DNA of 64,000 bases, from the NCBI GenBank assembly GCA_001466705.2, contig LATX02000224.1, positions 124,001-188,000 on the forward strand. Reading direction: 5' to 3'. This DNA comes from Moniliophthora roreri. Lineage: Eukaryota > Basidiomycota > Agaricomycetes > Agaricales > Marasmiaceae. The translations under genes and the position numbers were made by a program. A model generated the notes under the pieces. It saw nothing but the letters and a program-made list of their open reading frames with translations. It had not been told where the DNA came from and searched no databases. Below, piece by piece: positions 36,936 to 47,752 of the stretch (positions are counted from its first letter, which is position 1; each line of letters opens with the position of its first letter).

Positions 36936-39106
36936 ATGCTTACCGAGTATTCAGAGATCGCTTCTACTACTAGTGCTGCAACTTATACAACTTCCTCCAC
37001 AATCGTGGGCTTGGGATCGCTTTCGGGGAAGGTGATCAAGAGGCTCGGTCAAGCCATTATCGGGAGGGTCGACGTAATGCTGCTTCGTCGCCGTCTAGCC
37101 CACATCGAACGATATTTCAGTAATCAGAACTCATTCTCAGCGGGTGATGAAGGCATTTATGGCGACCTCCTGGAGCTTTCGCGGTAGGAATATCAAATTA
37201 TCTCTCGTCGCTTTACATTGTCTGATCGCCGTCTCAGTGATGGATACGAACACCGCTTTCGTGCAAGAGCGTTCCGACTCATAATGGCTAGAATCGGTTC
37301 CATGGACCTCGATTTGGCGCCATCCACTGTTCAGATAGTATCGACGTTGGATATCTATTTACACTTATCTGAGGTCTTCAGTTGCCTATGGAATAAAGGT
37401 GTGGCAAGGTTCGCGCAATTTCATACCAGTTCGGATACCAACCAACTGATTCGTCATCCCATAGCGACATAAGCAGTCCTCCTCCATACACACCCAGCCA
37501 CGATAACCCGCGATTGAACGAGCAGGAATCAACCCGTCTATCAGATGCTTATGAAGCATATGTGACTGCATTCCCTTCACACATTCAGATAGACGGACTC
37601 CCTCGATTCTTCTTCTATTCGCCTTTTTTAATCTATCTCGCTCAGATAGTGTCATTGGGAACTCGCGAGCATGCACGGTTAGTCGTTCAACTGGGAATAA
37701 TCGATTTTCTTCGCACACTTGGACTCTCCGAGAAGATAAACCAAGTGCGAGAAGCGTTGGCTCCTCGAATCTTGTTATACACCCTACTCTCGAGGTTGGA
37801 TCCGGTTAGCGACTCCGATATCTATTCTTCGGTGGCGAATTACTTCCGGGTCCTCACCTCGATAGCGGAGCGCTCGATACAGGCTGACTTTAACGGTTTA
37901 TGGTCATGGGTTCACCAACAGGATCAATTTGATTCTGACTTGGTCGACTTCAAAATGAAGGCCAAAATTTCTGATGCCGTTGAGATCTTGAAATCCTTCT
38001 TCCTTGATCGCCTCAACTACGCTGTCCGCGACGAAATAAATTTTGTATCAATCATAGGTCAAAACACGCAGGTGAGGAAGTCAGTCCCGCGGGGTTTCGA
38101 AGCATCTGAATAAACCACCATAGCTCTTGCTCAAAGACATTTCGACGCTGCCTGGCGTGCTGCAAGAGGACAATATTAACTCAGGCTCTGCCAGCGAACA
38201 CATAGTGAACAGCATTGTGCTTTCCCTTCTCCGTCTTCCCGCTTCATGTTGGGAGTATGGAAAAGGTAAACCCACCGAAACGCTTGAACAGATTCTGCTC
38301 TCCAAAACGACATATGATCACAGATTGAACTGGATTACCTGGGCTCTGCACGAATGTGGTTACAATGCATCTTCTCTACAAAGCCGTTACACATCCGCGC
38401 CCGGTAGTACAGATGCAAACGCGGAGTACTTTTTAGATATTCTAGCTCGCACGGCAGAACTTGAAGCTGGTCGTCTGGAAGTTGCCTTTCCATCTGCCGA
38501 ATCTATTAGTCGCTCCTACGCCATGACCCGGAGTATACATGAAGTAACGCTCGCTTTCGATGGTAAGAAATACCGTGTGCACCCGGTCGGGGGACGAAAG
38601 TTGGCCGACTCTCAGCTTCAAGCTCAGGGTGGCATGCAGCCTACCATAGTCGTCGTTGCTAGCTTGGGCACATCCTTTGTAAGTCTACACTATTGTATTC
38701 GGGTAACATTCCTATACTCAAGCGTTGCAGCACTCCCTGAAGGAACACCTTTCAAGCTTCAACAATATTAAGAAGACGTTACCTGTTAATGTTCCTATTG
38801 TAAGGGTTTGAATTATGGTTTCACCAGAAGTTCAAATTCACTTCCTTTCAGGTCCTCCTACTGACGGAGAAAAGTCTTCTCCGACAGAAGGTGCAGATGT
38901 TCCGTGATAATTTCCCTGATTACGATGGCGGAAACGACATCGATTCTGCTTGCTATTACTTTGAACGTCTATTTGCCGAACGTAGCAATCGCGCCATTGA
39001 TTTGGGTCTATATGTGTACACGACAATGCATGCTGTTGACGCAGAAGAGATACGAGGTGCGGTCAACACTCCTTGGTTTGAAAGGAAGCTAAACGTGTGT
39101 CTCTAG
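36936..39106 (+). CDS. G-alpha-like pseudo-GTPase with large helical insertion
   Basis: Six exons (36936-37183, 37238-37408, 37477-38071, 38124-38678, 38731-38799, 38852-39106) sum to 1893 nt, 630 residues, with all phases agreeing. Comparison with G-alpha: a P-loop-like GLGSLSGK at residues 25-32 lacks the following Ser/Thr. RSIHEVTLAFDGKKYRVHPV, followed by GGRK, matches the switch I/II region (TGIxE..F....F..DVGGQR) but has lost the DxxG Asp and catalytic Gln. VLLLTEKSLLRQK replaces ILFLNKxDLF..K, so NKxD is lost. FPDYDGGNDIDSACYYFERLF matches FPEYxGGNDYEKA. TTMHAVDAEEIR replaces TCATDTxNIR. Between G1 and G3 is a region of ~430 residues, far longer than a normal helical domain and rich in helices. 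GTP binding is unlikely. It may be a scaffold, decoy or regulator of G-protein signalling; that is inference. A canonical G-alpha gene lies 1.1 kb away. Confidence 0.8.
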
Positions 39107-40180
39107 AGATTTTTCAGGACGTCCACAGGAAGATTTGTGTTTCTCGAGAAGACGCTCCTCAGCAGGTACATTAGGATCTCGCTACCAATCCAGCTGTCTG
39201 ACAAACTACAATTTAGATCGATGATCTCTCTTGAGTGTCCACCGCTCATACGTTCCGAAGCGGCTCGCGATTTGATAGTGGCGGGGAATTATATCTCGGA
39301 TATAGCTCTAAGATGAGCGCTACGCAGACTCAAATCACTCGCAGGCTCGCGTAGTTGAAGGTGTGGGACTCTTCGACATGACTCTTCAGTTCGGACCAAA
39401 GTAAAGATGAAGCACTTTGAATGTACTACTAACATCCAAATTCGATATCAATAAGTATGTATATAAAGTGGTAAAACCCCGACCAATGTAAGTGTAAGGT
39501 ACAGTGTACATGATGCCTAAGTAATGAGTGTAAGTATTAGTGTTAGATACATTCGTAGATATATACAAGTGTCTTTGTTAAATGAAGCAAATATAACCAG
39601 GATAACATGCGGAGAATCGGCACGAGTGAGATGATGAACATGGCGAGAGCGAGGGCAAAGCAGGGTAGAGGTGAGCGATGAATAAGTGGTATAGGAAGGA
39701 ATAAGTACGGACGGGACATAACATAATGACGGGGGTAGACGAAAGGGTAGGCGGTGTAGGTGCAGTCAGGTTCAGGATGACGTATTGAAAAGAAGGGAGA
39801 ATAGTGGTTGGGGTGCTGAGCAGCGGGGCGGGGCAATGTGCAGTGACAACTTCGAGACCGAGAGTGGCTGCTGGGAGTGCACGGTATAAAGCAGGGTGTC
39901 AAACTAGGTAGCATGCCATCGTCCCTAACACGACCATGGTAGTACCATGCCCTACGTTCTAGTCTCATCATATCCCTCGCCTCGTAGGCCTAGTAGCCTA
40001 CTAGTCTAGCCATCACTGGCCAACGATGACGTCATCCCGATGTGAACGGTAATTGTTCAAACCACCCCCGCCAAACACCATTGAGCGTTTTGCCAACCTC
40101 GTGAATCCTAACTCGCTCCGTTATAGGTTTAGGCTGGCAATGCTGTACGAATCCGTCTGCCCGCCGAGTTACTGAAGCGG
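39107..40180. other. Convergent 3' intergenic region
   Basis: Holds the 3' flanks of the G-alpha-like gene (+) and canonical G-alpha gene (-). No coding region supported. A scrap near 39225-39310 could be 3' untranslated sequence. Confidence 0.5.
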
Positions 40181-41368
40181 TTATAATATCCCGCTCGCCT
40201 TCAGCGCATTCTGTAGTATTGTCTCCTTGACGGCGGCAAATACTAGTCGGATGTTGGTTGTGTCCGTTGCTTGCGTGAGACTGAGTGATATATTAGTGAC
40301 TGGCCAAGCAAATGAAAAAAAAAAGGAAAAATGACTCACTGTGGATAGACGCTCAAATTCGCCCTATTCGCCTGCATAAACTTCCATAACACATACTTGG
40401 CGGCCTTGTTGATATCATTCCCGCCCGTATACTCGGTAAAGTACTTTTCCAGAGGCACCTTGGGTAGCTTGCGCTTGAAGACATCCGTCTTGTTCAAAAA
40501 GAGTATGATTGATGTCCGGAGGAACCATCGACTGTTGATAATGCTCTCGAACAGGATCAGGGACTCTTCCATCCTATTCTGCGACTTCTCCTCGAGCAGG
40601 ACTTGGTCGTACTCGGATAAGGCGGTGCAGAATATAATAGAGGTGACAGATTCGAAGCAATGTATCCATTTACGACGTTCGGAGCGCTGACCGCCGACGT
40701 CGAACATGTGTATGGATAGTTGATTGCCCATGGTAAAGCGGGTTTCTGTAATACCAGTACTTTTTTGGCGTATGTGTAACAGGTCAGATTCGCTGGGTAT
40801 GTACGTCGGTGACCCGATACGTAGGATCCCGTTGAAGAAACTGCATGTCATGATCAGTTCACGTCGGAAGAAGGAGGCGCTGTACGCACTAGTCCGCTGT
40901 GTCCATCAAATAAAACTCACTTCCATGCTCTTCCAACAGCCTTGCAACAACAGGATCCCTCCATACTTTATCAATGGCCTCACAGACTTCTTCATTTAAC
41001 CTAAATCCCACACTCTCGTCCACCTTATAGTCCATAATCATATCCGCCAACGGCCTATTCTCGTACTCCAGCTCGACATCCAAACGATGTCTCCGGAGCA
41101 TCGTTATAATTGCATGGATCGACTCGAGCACGTTCGAGTACACAATCGGTGCAAATCCTTTCCTCTCCTCTGGCGGAAACCCATTTTTATGAATAATTCG
41201 CATCTGCTTGACAATGGTACTCTTCCCGGATTCGCCTGATCCCAGTAACAGGATTTTACACTCGCGCTTGAACTTCTTGGCATCTTCCTCGATTTGCTTG
41301 TCGATTGCATCTGAACGGGATTTGTCGATAGGGGAGGAATGGGCTGGTTGTGAGGTGCAGAGGCCCAT
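40181..41368 (-). CDS. Heterotrimeric G-protein alpha subunit
   Basis: Three exons (40890-41368, 40340-40840, 40181-40280) give 1080 nt, 359 residues, the normal family length. The N-terminus MGLCTSQ has Gly2 for myristoylation and Cys4 for palmitoylation, so it sits on the plasma membrane. All G boxes are intact: G1 [20 protein letters not shown]; switch [12 protein letters not shown]3 [19 protein letters not shown]4 FLNKTD; G5 [10 protein letters not shown], where a Gln replaces the usual Cys. The C-terminus LKASGIL has no Cys at position -4, so it should not be a pertussis-toxin substrate. It will couple a GPCR (pheromone, nutrient) to cAMP or MAPK signalling; which fungal class (GPA1 to GPA4) is not certain. 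An upstream in-frame extension starting MFDSV is less likely, as it would remove the acylation site. Confidence 0.95.
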
Positions 41369-44300
41369 GTATGGTGGGGGACGGGGGCATGCGGTGTGCT
41401 GGTGAAGGATACAGACAAGGGACGACGGTGTGCGAGGTGTGGATCTGTCATGGACGCTGTCAAACACGTCATGGACCGGTCTCGGGTTAGATGAAGCGGT
41501 CCATGTGGACTAATTGATACCTGACTCAATCCCGTCAATGCCTTTTTTGACCTTGAACCTTCGAGCTGAGCAGGCAGAGCAAGACAGCACCGCATGGATC
41601 TGGTGGCGTCGCTCCTCAATCCTGTAGCATGCTTCATGCATGTCCTTCAAGCTTTCCCTTCCTGATCCCAAATATTGCTCGACAAGCGGTACCCACCGGC
41701 AACAAGCGCTTTTCACAAACTCGCTTTATCACATGCAGTGCTATATTTCATTCAAATGCATCACTTGTGACAACACCACACCACACTGTCGTCGAGACAA
41801 CACACCGCGAGACGTATTGCAATACAGTTCAATGACAGCTCGAGTAAGTTATTAATAAAATTATTCAAGGCTTGCGTTGATTCATTGTGGCATATAGGCA
41901 GAAAGGGTCTTGTTCATGCAGTCATGATTCCCAACGACAAAGCTGTAATGACCAACCAAGGAAGATTAGGCGATCCATTTCGACCCCTCGGAATGACGGG
42001 ATTCCATTCGCTTTTACGTAGGTCTACCTCCTGGTTCACCAGTCTATCAGCAATTTACCACTCAAGCGAGTGATATTGTAGGCCAAGCGTTCCGTACAAG
42101 TTCCGCGTCGACTCTTTTGCGACGCTTAACTCGAGAATTCTGTCAGCGCATATGCTGTCGCAAAGCTGTCGGCTCGCATCCGAGAGCATAAGTAAATGAC
42201 GAATCCGACCTGTGAGGTTCCTATTTGACACTTTCATGGTGCCAGCCAAAGCTGTAATCACAAATCACAGTGCCACTTGACACATCATATACTACATATA
42301 CTACTTAGCGATGAGGCCGTTCCTGTTACTCGTTTCACGATACCTTGCCCGTGCCACGCGTCTCAAGGTCATCTTCAACCCCATCTGCATTCTTCATATC
42401 CAACAACGAATATGCCAGTTCCGGGAGGTGGTTCTGAATATGCTGTTACTTGTTACTCACAGCTTGTCATTCTTTCTGACGTCCACGATAGGCTGAGCTG
42501 AGAGACTGCGGCTACCGACGGAGTACTCGGACCGCAGTCTCAAGGCGTACTAGTATGTTGCGGGTCCACGTTGATGCTGCCCTTTATTGTCACAGCCCCA
42601 AACATGGAACCGAACGTATCAAGATCCCATACAATGTATCCAACTGCTCCTTCATCGCCTCCTCCGTCGCTCGCCGCCAAACATTCCCTTTGGTCGCTGT
42701 TCTGACGAGAGATCTCGGGGTACGATCAAGATCTTATCTGCTGACGAGATCTTATGGAGTAAGCATCTGAGGCAACAATTTCGTCTGTATATCCCTTCCC
42801 TCAATCTTTCCTCGTCACTGGCGGCCTAGACGATCAAGTCGGCGATGGACTAGCTGTACCGACGACATACACTCCGCGACCACCCGAGCGTAATTCGATC
42901 GATCCGGAGAGTCGGCCGACTGTGGAAAGACTATTAGCGATCGACCAAGTCCGCGTCCCCGAGAGTCTCGACCTTGTATAGACAGTTGAATGACTCAAAG
43001 ATCCGCCAATACTATTGAGCAAAGGCCTGATTGTGTACATCCATAAATGTTCTAGCAAGATGTCGGATATGAACAAGAATAGGAGATACTTGCACCCTTT
43101 TCTCGGGCCTAATCTACATTGTACCTCACCGTCAAGGAAGGGTAAAATCCGGACCGGAAAGGGACCAAAGTAAAGCTCTGCTGTGTGATCCAAGCTGGCT
43201 TTCACCTCACTTGTAGAGAGAAAAAAAGTTTGTTTGATGAATGGTACAGCTTCTGTACTAAGTACGCGTTGCTTATGATGGCTAGTGGTGGGATGGTAAG
43301 TAACGTCCCAGTGAAGAGACCATGGCGACGCTACCACAGAAACCGAACTGTTCAACAGTTGAGTTCATGAACACGCGTACATCTACGAGTTCAAATCTTG
43401 ACGTGTTTGGGTCTGCTGTGAGACAAACGGTCATTACTTTGGTAACCAATGCATCCAGAGATCTAAAGCTAATGGCTACTAACTTTGGCGGTCGCGATGC
43501 TAGATCCGATAGAATGGAATACCATCGAATGTCGCCTGCACTGGGTGCCTCTGGTGAGGAAACGTTACCATCATCGGACCTATCTGCTTTGGTGTACTTT
43601 CGCTTGAAGGATACGCCTTCAAAAGAATAGGTGCGTGGGCTGTGCACGGGGAACTCATTAGACTCCGAAGGAGCAAAGCAAGAAATCTGATTCAAACCCC
43701 TGAATTCACGAGAGCACTTGCATTGAAGTAGATCGCTTCTTTCTGGCCCTGTTAACGAATGATGGGACGGCGCCGATTCGCGAATGGAAAGAGACTAAAA
43801 TATTGTGGGGTAAAACCAAGTTTCCGAAAGCATATATGTGAGTGTCGAAAATGTGCTCCGGCCTCCGGGCCTTTTAGACTGCATAACAATCAGACGGTGT
43901 GAGTATGAAAAGAAGAGCTTTTTGCAACATACCAAAGACCGACGACAGAATGGGGATCTATTCAACTTCTTTGACCAATACAAAGGTCAATTCTGGACAT
44001 CCTGGTAAGAGTGGGCGTAGGCAACGACGGGGTAACCGGAAACGGTGTTTTCTTCACAAAGAATGGCTAAGAATGGGGGTTCGGCGGAGTCTGTGAGATG
44101 GATTCGTAAGGAACCATTGTTTAGAAGTCTCTCTGCGCTCAAGACAAGAATTCATGCTAACCGAAAAGTGCGAGCATTATGTTTGAGCCTGGAGGAGCTC
44201 GTGGGATCGTCAACTTACTGGAGTAGATTGGAGTAAAGTATGGTGGGCTATCGAGATCCGTGACAGCCATGACTCGGAAGACCGTGGAAGCAGTAATTTT

Positions 44301-44589
44301 CACTCTGAGCGCCCAGTCAATGCTCCAGGGCCGATACCCAACTCCAATGTTGAGTATCCATACCACGGAAGGTTTGACGTGCTACAGTAAAATGATAACG
44401 AGTTCACGTCACGTGGCCGGGTATACCGGCAACTTCAGCCGACGCGACTTTACGTACCCCTGACACGTCATAATTACTCAGGGCTTCTCGAACCACCACG
44501 ACACAGAGTAGAGCGAGGTAAGTTCCGGTTCGTGGCGGATTTGCACTGTGTTCACTCTTTTCATCTTATCATGTAGGAACTCGAGACCT
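41369..44589. other. Intergenic region (3.2 kb)
   Basis: Promoter side of the G-alpha gene and upstream region of the F-box gene. The minus-strand frames at 42834-43355 and 43282-43695 are the longest (173 and 137 codons) but overlap in different frames, with no motif and no clear start, so I do not call a gene. A non-coding leader intron ending in TGTAG at 44576 may precede the F-box ATG. Confidence 0.45.
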
Positions 44590-46206
44590 ATGACAGAAAG
44601 TCCTGCAGAACTATGTCCACGCTGCCATTCGACAGTCCCGAGTAGTGAAGGTTCCGATTTTATTCAATTTCGAGGAGGGTGGTCCAACAACAGCGTTCCA
44701 AGCGATGCAGAGGCAAAGCGAATTTGCCGGTCACTACCTCAGGCAGTTGACAAGCTTTCAGCGTACGATGCTGAGGTCGAACGGGTTCGAAACCTTCTTG
44801 GAGTACTAGAAGCAGAACGGGATTCTCTATCTCGAAGCATAGCGACCTGCAGAGAAGCTATAAAGACCTCAGTTCACCACCTTCCTTCAGAGACCCTCAT
44901 GGACATTTTTACATGGTGTCAGGATCCCAGCGACAGGACGGCTTCTATCACCAGGAGTGATGGTCAGACTCCTGTTAAGCTCAGTCATGTATCGTCCAAA
45001 TGGAGGGCTGCTGCTCTCTCTTTGCCTTCGCTATGGTCATATATCCCGATCGCCGTCTCGCGCTCCGACAATATCCAGACCAACCATCTCCATATTCAAC
45101 ACATGACGCAGTTGTATTTACAGCGTTCGAAACACGCTCCTTTAACCATTCGCCTTGTCTATGTTGAGGACCACCCTCTTATCGAGAGAGACTGTCGGCT
45201 CCTATCCGGCACTGTTCTTTCCCTTATCGCAGAGTCGCACCGATGGCGAGAAGTCGACTTTCGGCTATACACGGCCGATCTGGGGACTATCATTCCAGCG
45301 CCGATGGGAGGACCCCTACACAACCTTGAGATGCTTCGTTTCGAAACGATGACTTCCAGGGGCGCGTTCTTCCAGAATATCCTTTGGCCTCTCCCGTCAG
45401 CACCACGACTGCGTAACCTCCATCTTGAAGGACTACCTCTCAATCTAAACGACCCAAAGATGCGCGAGTCGCTTGTGCAGGTCACATCGGTTACGATGTG
45501 TCATTACTTCGCGGATGAGATTCATAGTGTGCTGCAAAGCTTGCCTGCAGTCGAGAGTCTTCATGTCAAGGAGGCAGCTCACCGTAATGCTACCCCGTTG
45601 CATAAACACGTTTTCGAGAATCTTCGAACATTGAAGGCGGAAACTAGTCGCGGTAGCATGCACTTATTACCGTTCCTTAGCTCACTGAACCTCCCCAACT
45701 TGGAGTCATTCGAGTTGATCGACAATTCGCCAAATGCGCGCCCACACGCGGTACTCCTTTCCAACATTCACTTTATCCTCTTTCTAGCACAACACAATCG
45801 GACGCTCCACAGCCTTACACTCCGAGGGATGGTTCTCACTCAGAATAGTTGGATTGAAGCTTTCATGCGGTCGCCTGTCCTCACACAGCTGACGATCCAA
45901 GAAGACTCCCCTTCTTTTGCCAAAGAGTTCTTCGAAGATCTCAATCCGTCTGTAGCGCCATTCATGCTGTTGAAGAGGCTGACACACATTGATATTGGGT
46001 TCAAGGGACGTGTTACTGACGTTGTGCAAGCCGCTCTAGTTGCAATGTGCCAGGCAAGATGGAGGCCCAAAGGAGATGACATATCCTGCCTGAAGAGTGT
46101 TGCGGTGGCGATTCAACGGAATACCTTGACGCAGGAGTCGAGAGGATTGTTGATGCGGATGAAAGCTGAAGGATTGAAAGTTGATATCTTCGAGACGGAC
46201 GTTTGA
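44590..46206 (+). CDS. F-box domain protein
   Basis: Uninterrupted frame of 538 residues from the ATG at 44590 (MTESPAELCPRCHS); the longer frame to the left has no ATG. A coiled segment, AYDAEVERVRNLLGVLEAERDSLSR, leads into the F-box, HHLPSETLMDIFTWCQ, ending with VSSKWRAAALSLPSLWS, the usual mushroom F-box pattern. The C-terminal ~400 residues form irregular leucine-rich strands (LRNLHLEGLPLNL, LHSLTLRGMVL). It should bind Skp1 through the F-box and present a substrate to an SCF ubiquitin ligase through the LRR-like part. Hundreds of such genes occur in Agaricomycetes. It is convergent with the IFI-like array that begins at 46422. Confidence 0.9.
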   Translation: MTESPAELCPRCHSTVPSSEGSDFIQFRGGWSNNSVPSDAEAKRICRSLPQAVDKLSAYDAEVERVRNLLGVLEAERDSLSRSIATCREAIKTSVHHLPSETLMDIFTWCQDPSDRTASITRSDGQTPVKLSHVSSKWRAAALSLPSLWSYIPIAVSRSDNIQTNHLHIQHMTQLYLQRSKHAPLTIRLVYVEDHPLIERDCRLLSGTVLSLIAESHRWREVDFRLYTADLGTIIPAPMGGPLHNLEMLRFETMTSRGAFFQNILWPLPSAPRLRNLHLEGLPLNLNDPKMRESLVQVTSVTMCHYFADEIHSVLQSLPAVESLHVKEAAHRNATPLHKHVFENLRTLKAETSRGSMHLLPFLSSLNLPNLESFELIDNSPNARPHAVLLSNIHFILFLAQHNRTLHSLTLRGMVLTQNSWIEAFMRSPVLTQLTIQEDSPSFAKEFFEDLNPSVAPFMLLKRLTHIDIGFKGRVTDVVQAALVAMCQARWRPKGDDISCLKSVAVAIQRNTLTQESRGLLMRMKAEGLKVDIFETDV

Positions 46207-46421
46207 ATGAGTTAATATGATTATTCTTCTCATTTATTCTACGTTACCCGCAATGACTTACGCATCGTATTCCCTTTACACTAGATGTTTACGCCTAACC
46301 TTATCGGGTCGGCTTGGAAATGTATCACAGACAAATGAAAGGGACAGATAGTAGATACATTGATACGAGTGTGATGAAGTTGAGTCGAAGTACGGACTGG
46401 AAAAGATGTACAGTAGGATCT

Positions 46422-47212
46422 TCAGTCATGAATTTCGGCCATGGCTGGACCCGCAGGTGGTGAATCATCATCGTCCCCGCTGCCTCCATTGCTGCTGGGC
46501 GAAAAGGCAAGACCAGCGCCAACAACAAGAGCACCTATTCCAAGCCCGATTGCGAGTGGTGGTGCTGCAACCGCCGTCGCTCCGATAGATTGACAAAGCG
46601 AAAATAATCCACCAGTCATGCCGCCATAAAACACGGATTGAATCCCAGCTGCGATTGATCCTGGTGAAAATGAGATTAATTTATATATACGATATTGTTA
46701 CCGTCAACTTGAAAGACGCTCACCTGCGAGTACACCAGAGGACGTGAAGCCGATAGCATTGAGCGCTGTAATACCTGCAGCAGGAAGGACTACTGCTGCT
46801 CCTCCAGCCATCAAACCACCTCCAGCAAGTTTGTTGAGCAATTCCCTTCTTCTCTCAGCGTTTCCTTCGCTTTCTATAATACTGGGAACGTTAGCACCGA
46901 TTGTGAACAGATAGATCAGGAAAACGCACCCTGTACTTCAACCATGAAGGTCTTGAATGCATCCCACTGCAAAGGATGATGCTGATGAATAGTCGTCATG
47001 ATTTGCTGGGTTTGTCCTCTCAAGAAGAAGATCGCTGCATTCACATATTGGCCTGGTTGGATTCCCCGTCTATGGCACCCCAATTCGATGTAGTCAAGCC
47101 AGTGTTCGATGGTATACTGACTACCGGGTCCAGGAGGCCAGGTTTTCACTTCAGCCGGGTGAGAATTCCATTGGTCGAGAATCTGCCGTATTTGGTTCGG
47201 AGGGTTGGCCAT
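46422..47212 (-). CDS. IFI6/27-like membrane protein with one N-terminal module (array member a)
   Basis: Exons 46930-47212, 46724-46873 and 46422-46660 give 672 nt, 223 residues. The first exon is a ~95-residue domain: WNSHPAEVKTWPPGP, YTIEHWLDYIELGCHRRGI, AAIFFLRG, then QWDAFKTFMVEVQ. A charged hinge (SEGNAERRRELLNKL) leads to the IFI6/IFI27 (ISG12) glycine-rich membrane region: LAGGGLMAGGAAVVLP, NAIGFTSSGVLAGSIAAG, YGGMTGGLFSLCQSIGA and PLAIGLGIGALVVGAGLAF, i.e. about three hydrophobic helices. An acidic tail, GGSGDDDDSPPAG, ends it. In animals the family sits in mitochondrial or ER membranes and affects apoptosis. The fungal role is unknown, and a membrane effector is inference. The start at 47212 was chosen because paralogs share MANPP/MAIPS. 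Confidence 0.88.
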
Positions 47213-47479
47213 GGTGAGTGAGGAAAACGACGCCAACGGGAGCAACCTTTTTAGGCGACTCGGACGGGACTCCGGTCAAAGTTTCCACGAGGAAGTCTTT
47301 CAGAGTACGCCGCATGTTGATACAGTAAAGTTAGCCTTGAAATCTGATTTGTCCGTCGAGGTCGTAGTTCTTCACTACGAAATACAACACGGGGAGGAGC
47401 AGACTCCCAACATCAATGGATATTCTCAAAGAAGTTCAAAAAGACAGTATGACCAGCTAAAATATCCAGATTTCTGATT

Positions 47480-47680
47480 GACGCAACTTGAAGGAACACA
47501 TGCGCGGAACGTGGTGGACCCGCAAAGAAGCAATCCCCGGAATCGATCTATCGTGGCACTCAATGTGGCCGAACATGCAACAGCAGCTTTTCTGTCACTG
47601 GCAGTGATCATAGCAGCGCTTACCATCGCACCAATAGTAGCATATTGGGAATAGTCCACTCGCCAAACGATCACACCAGG
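47480..47680 (-). pseudogene. Remnant of an IFI-like C-terminal exon
   Basis: The sequence from GAAGCAATCCCC onward resembles the 3' end of the IFI-like gene at 55905 (CACTCGATGCCGAA, ACGCAACA blocks), but the membrane segment is scrambled (GAMVSAAMITASD). It sits between two intact members. Weak similarity. Confidence 0.4.
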
Positions 47681-47752
47681 GAGACCGAGGTAGTGCTTTC
47701 AAGTTCTACCACATTTTCTCGAAAAACATGGATGAATCTGTTGTACCATATA

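Noticed and set aside
42834..43695. Two minus-strand frames of 137 and 173 codons
   Set aside because: They overlap in different frames with no intron joining them and no family features.
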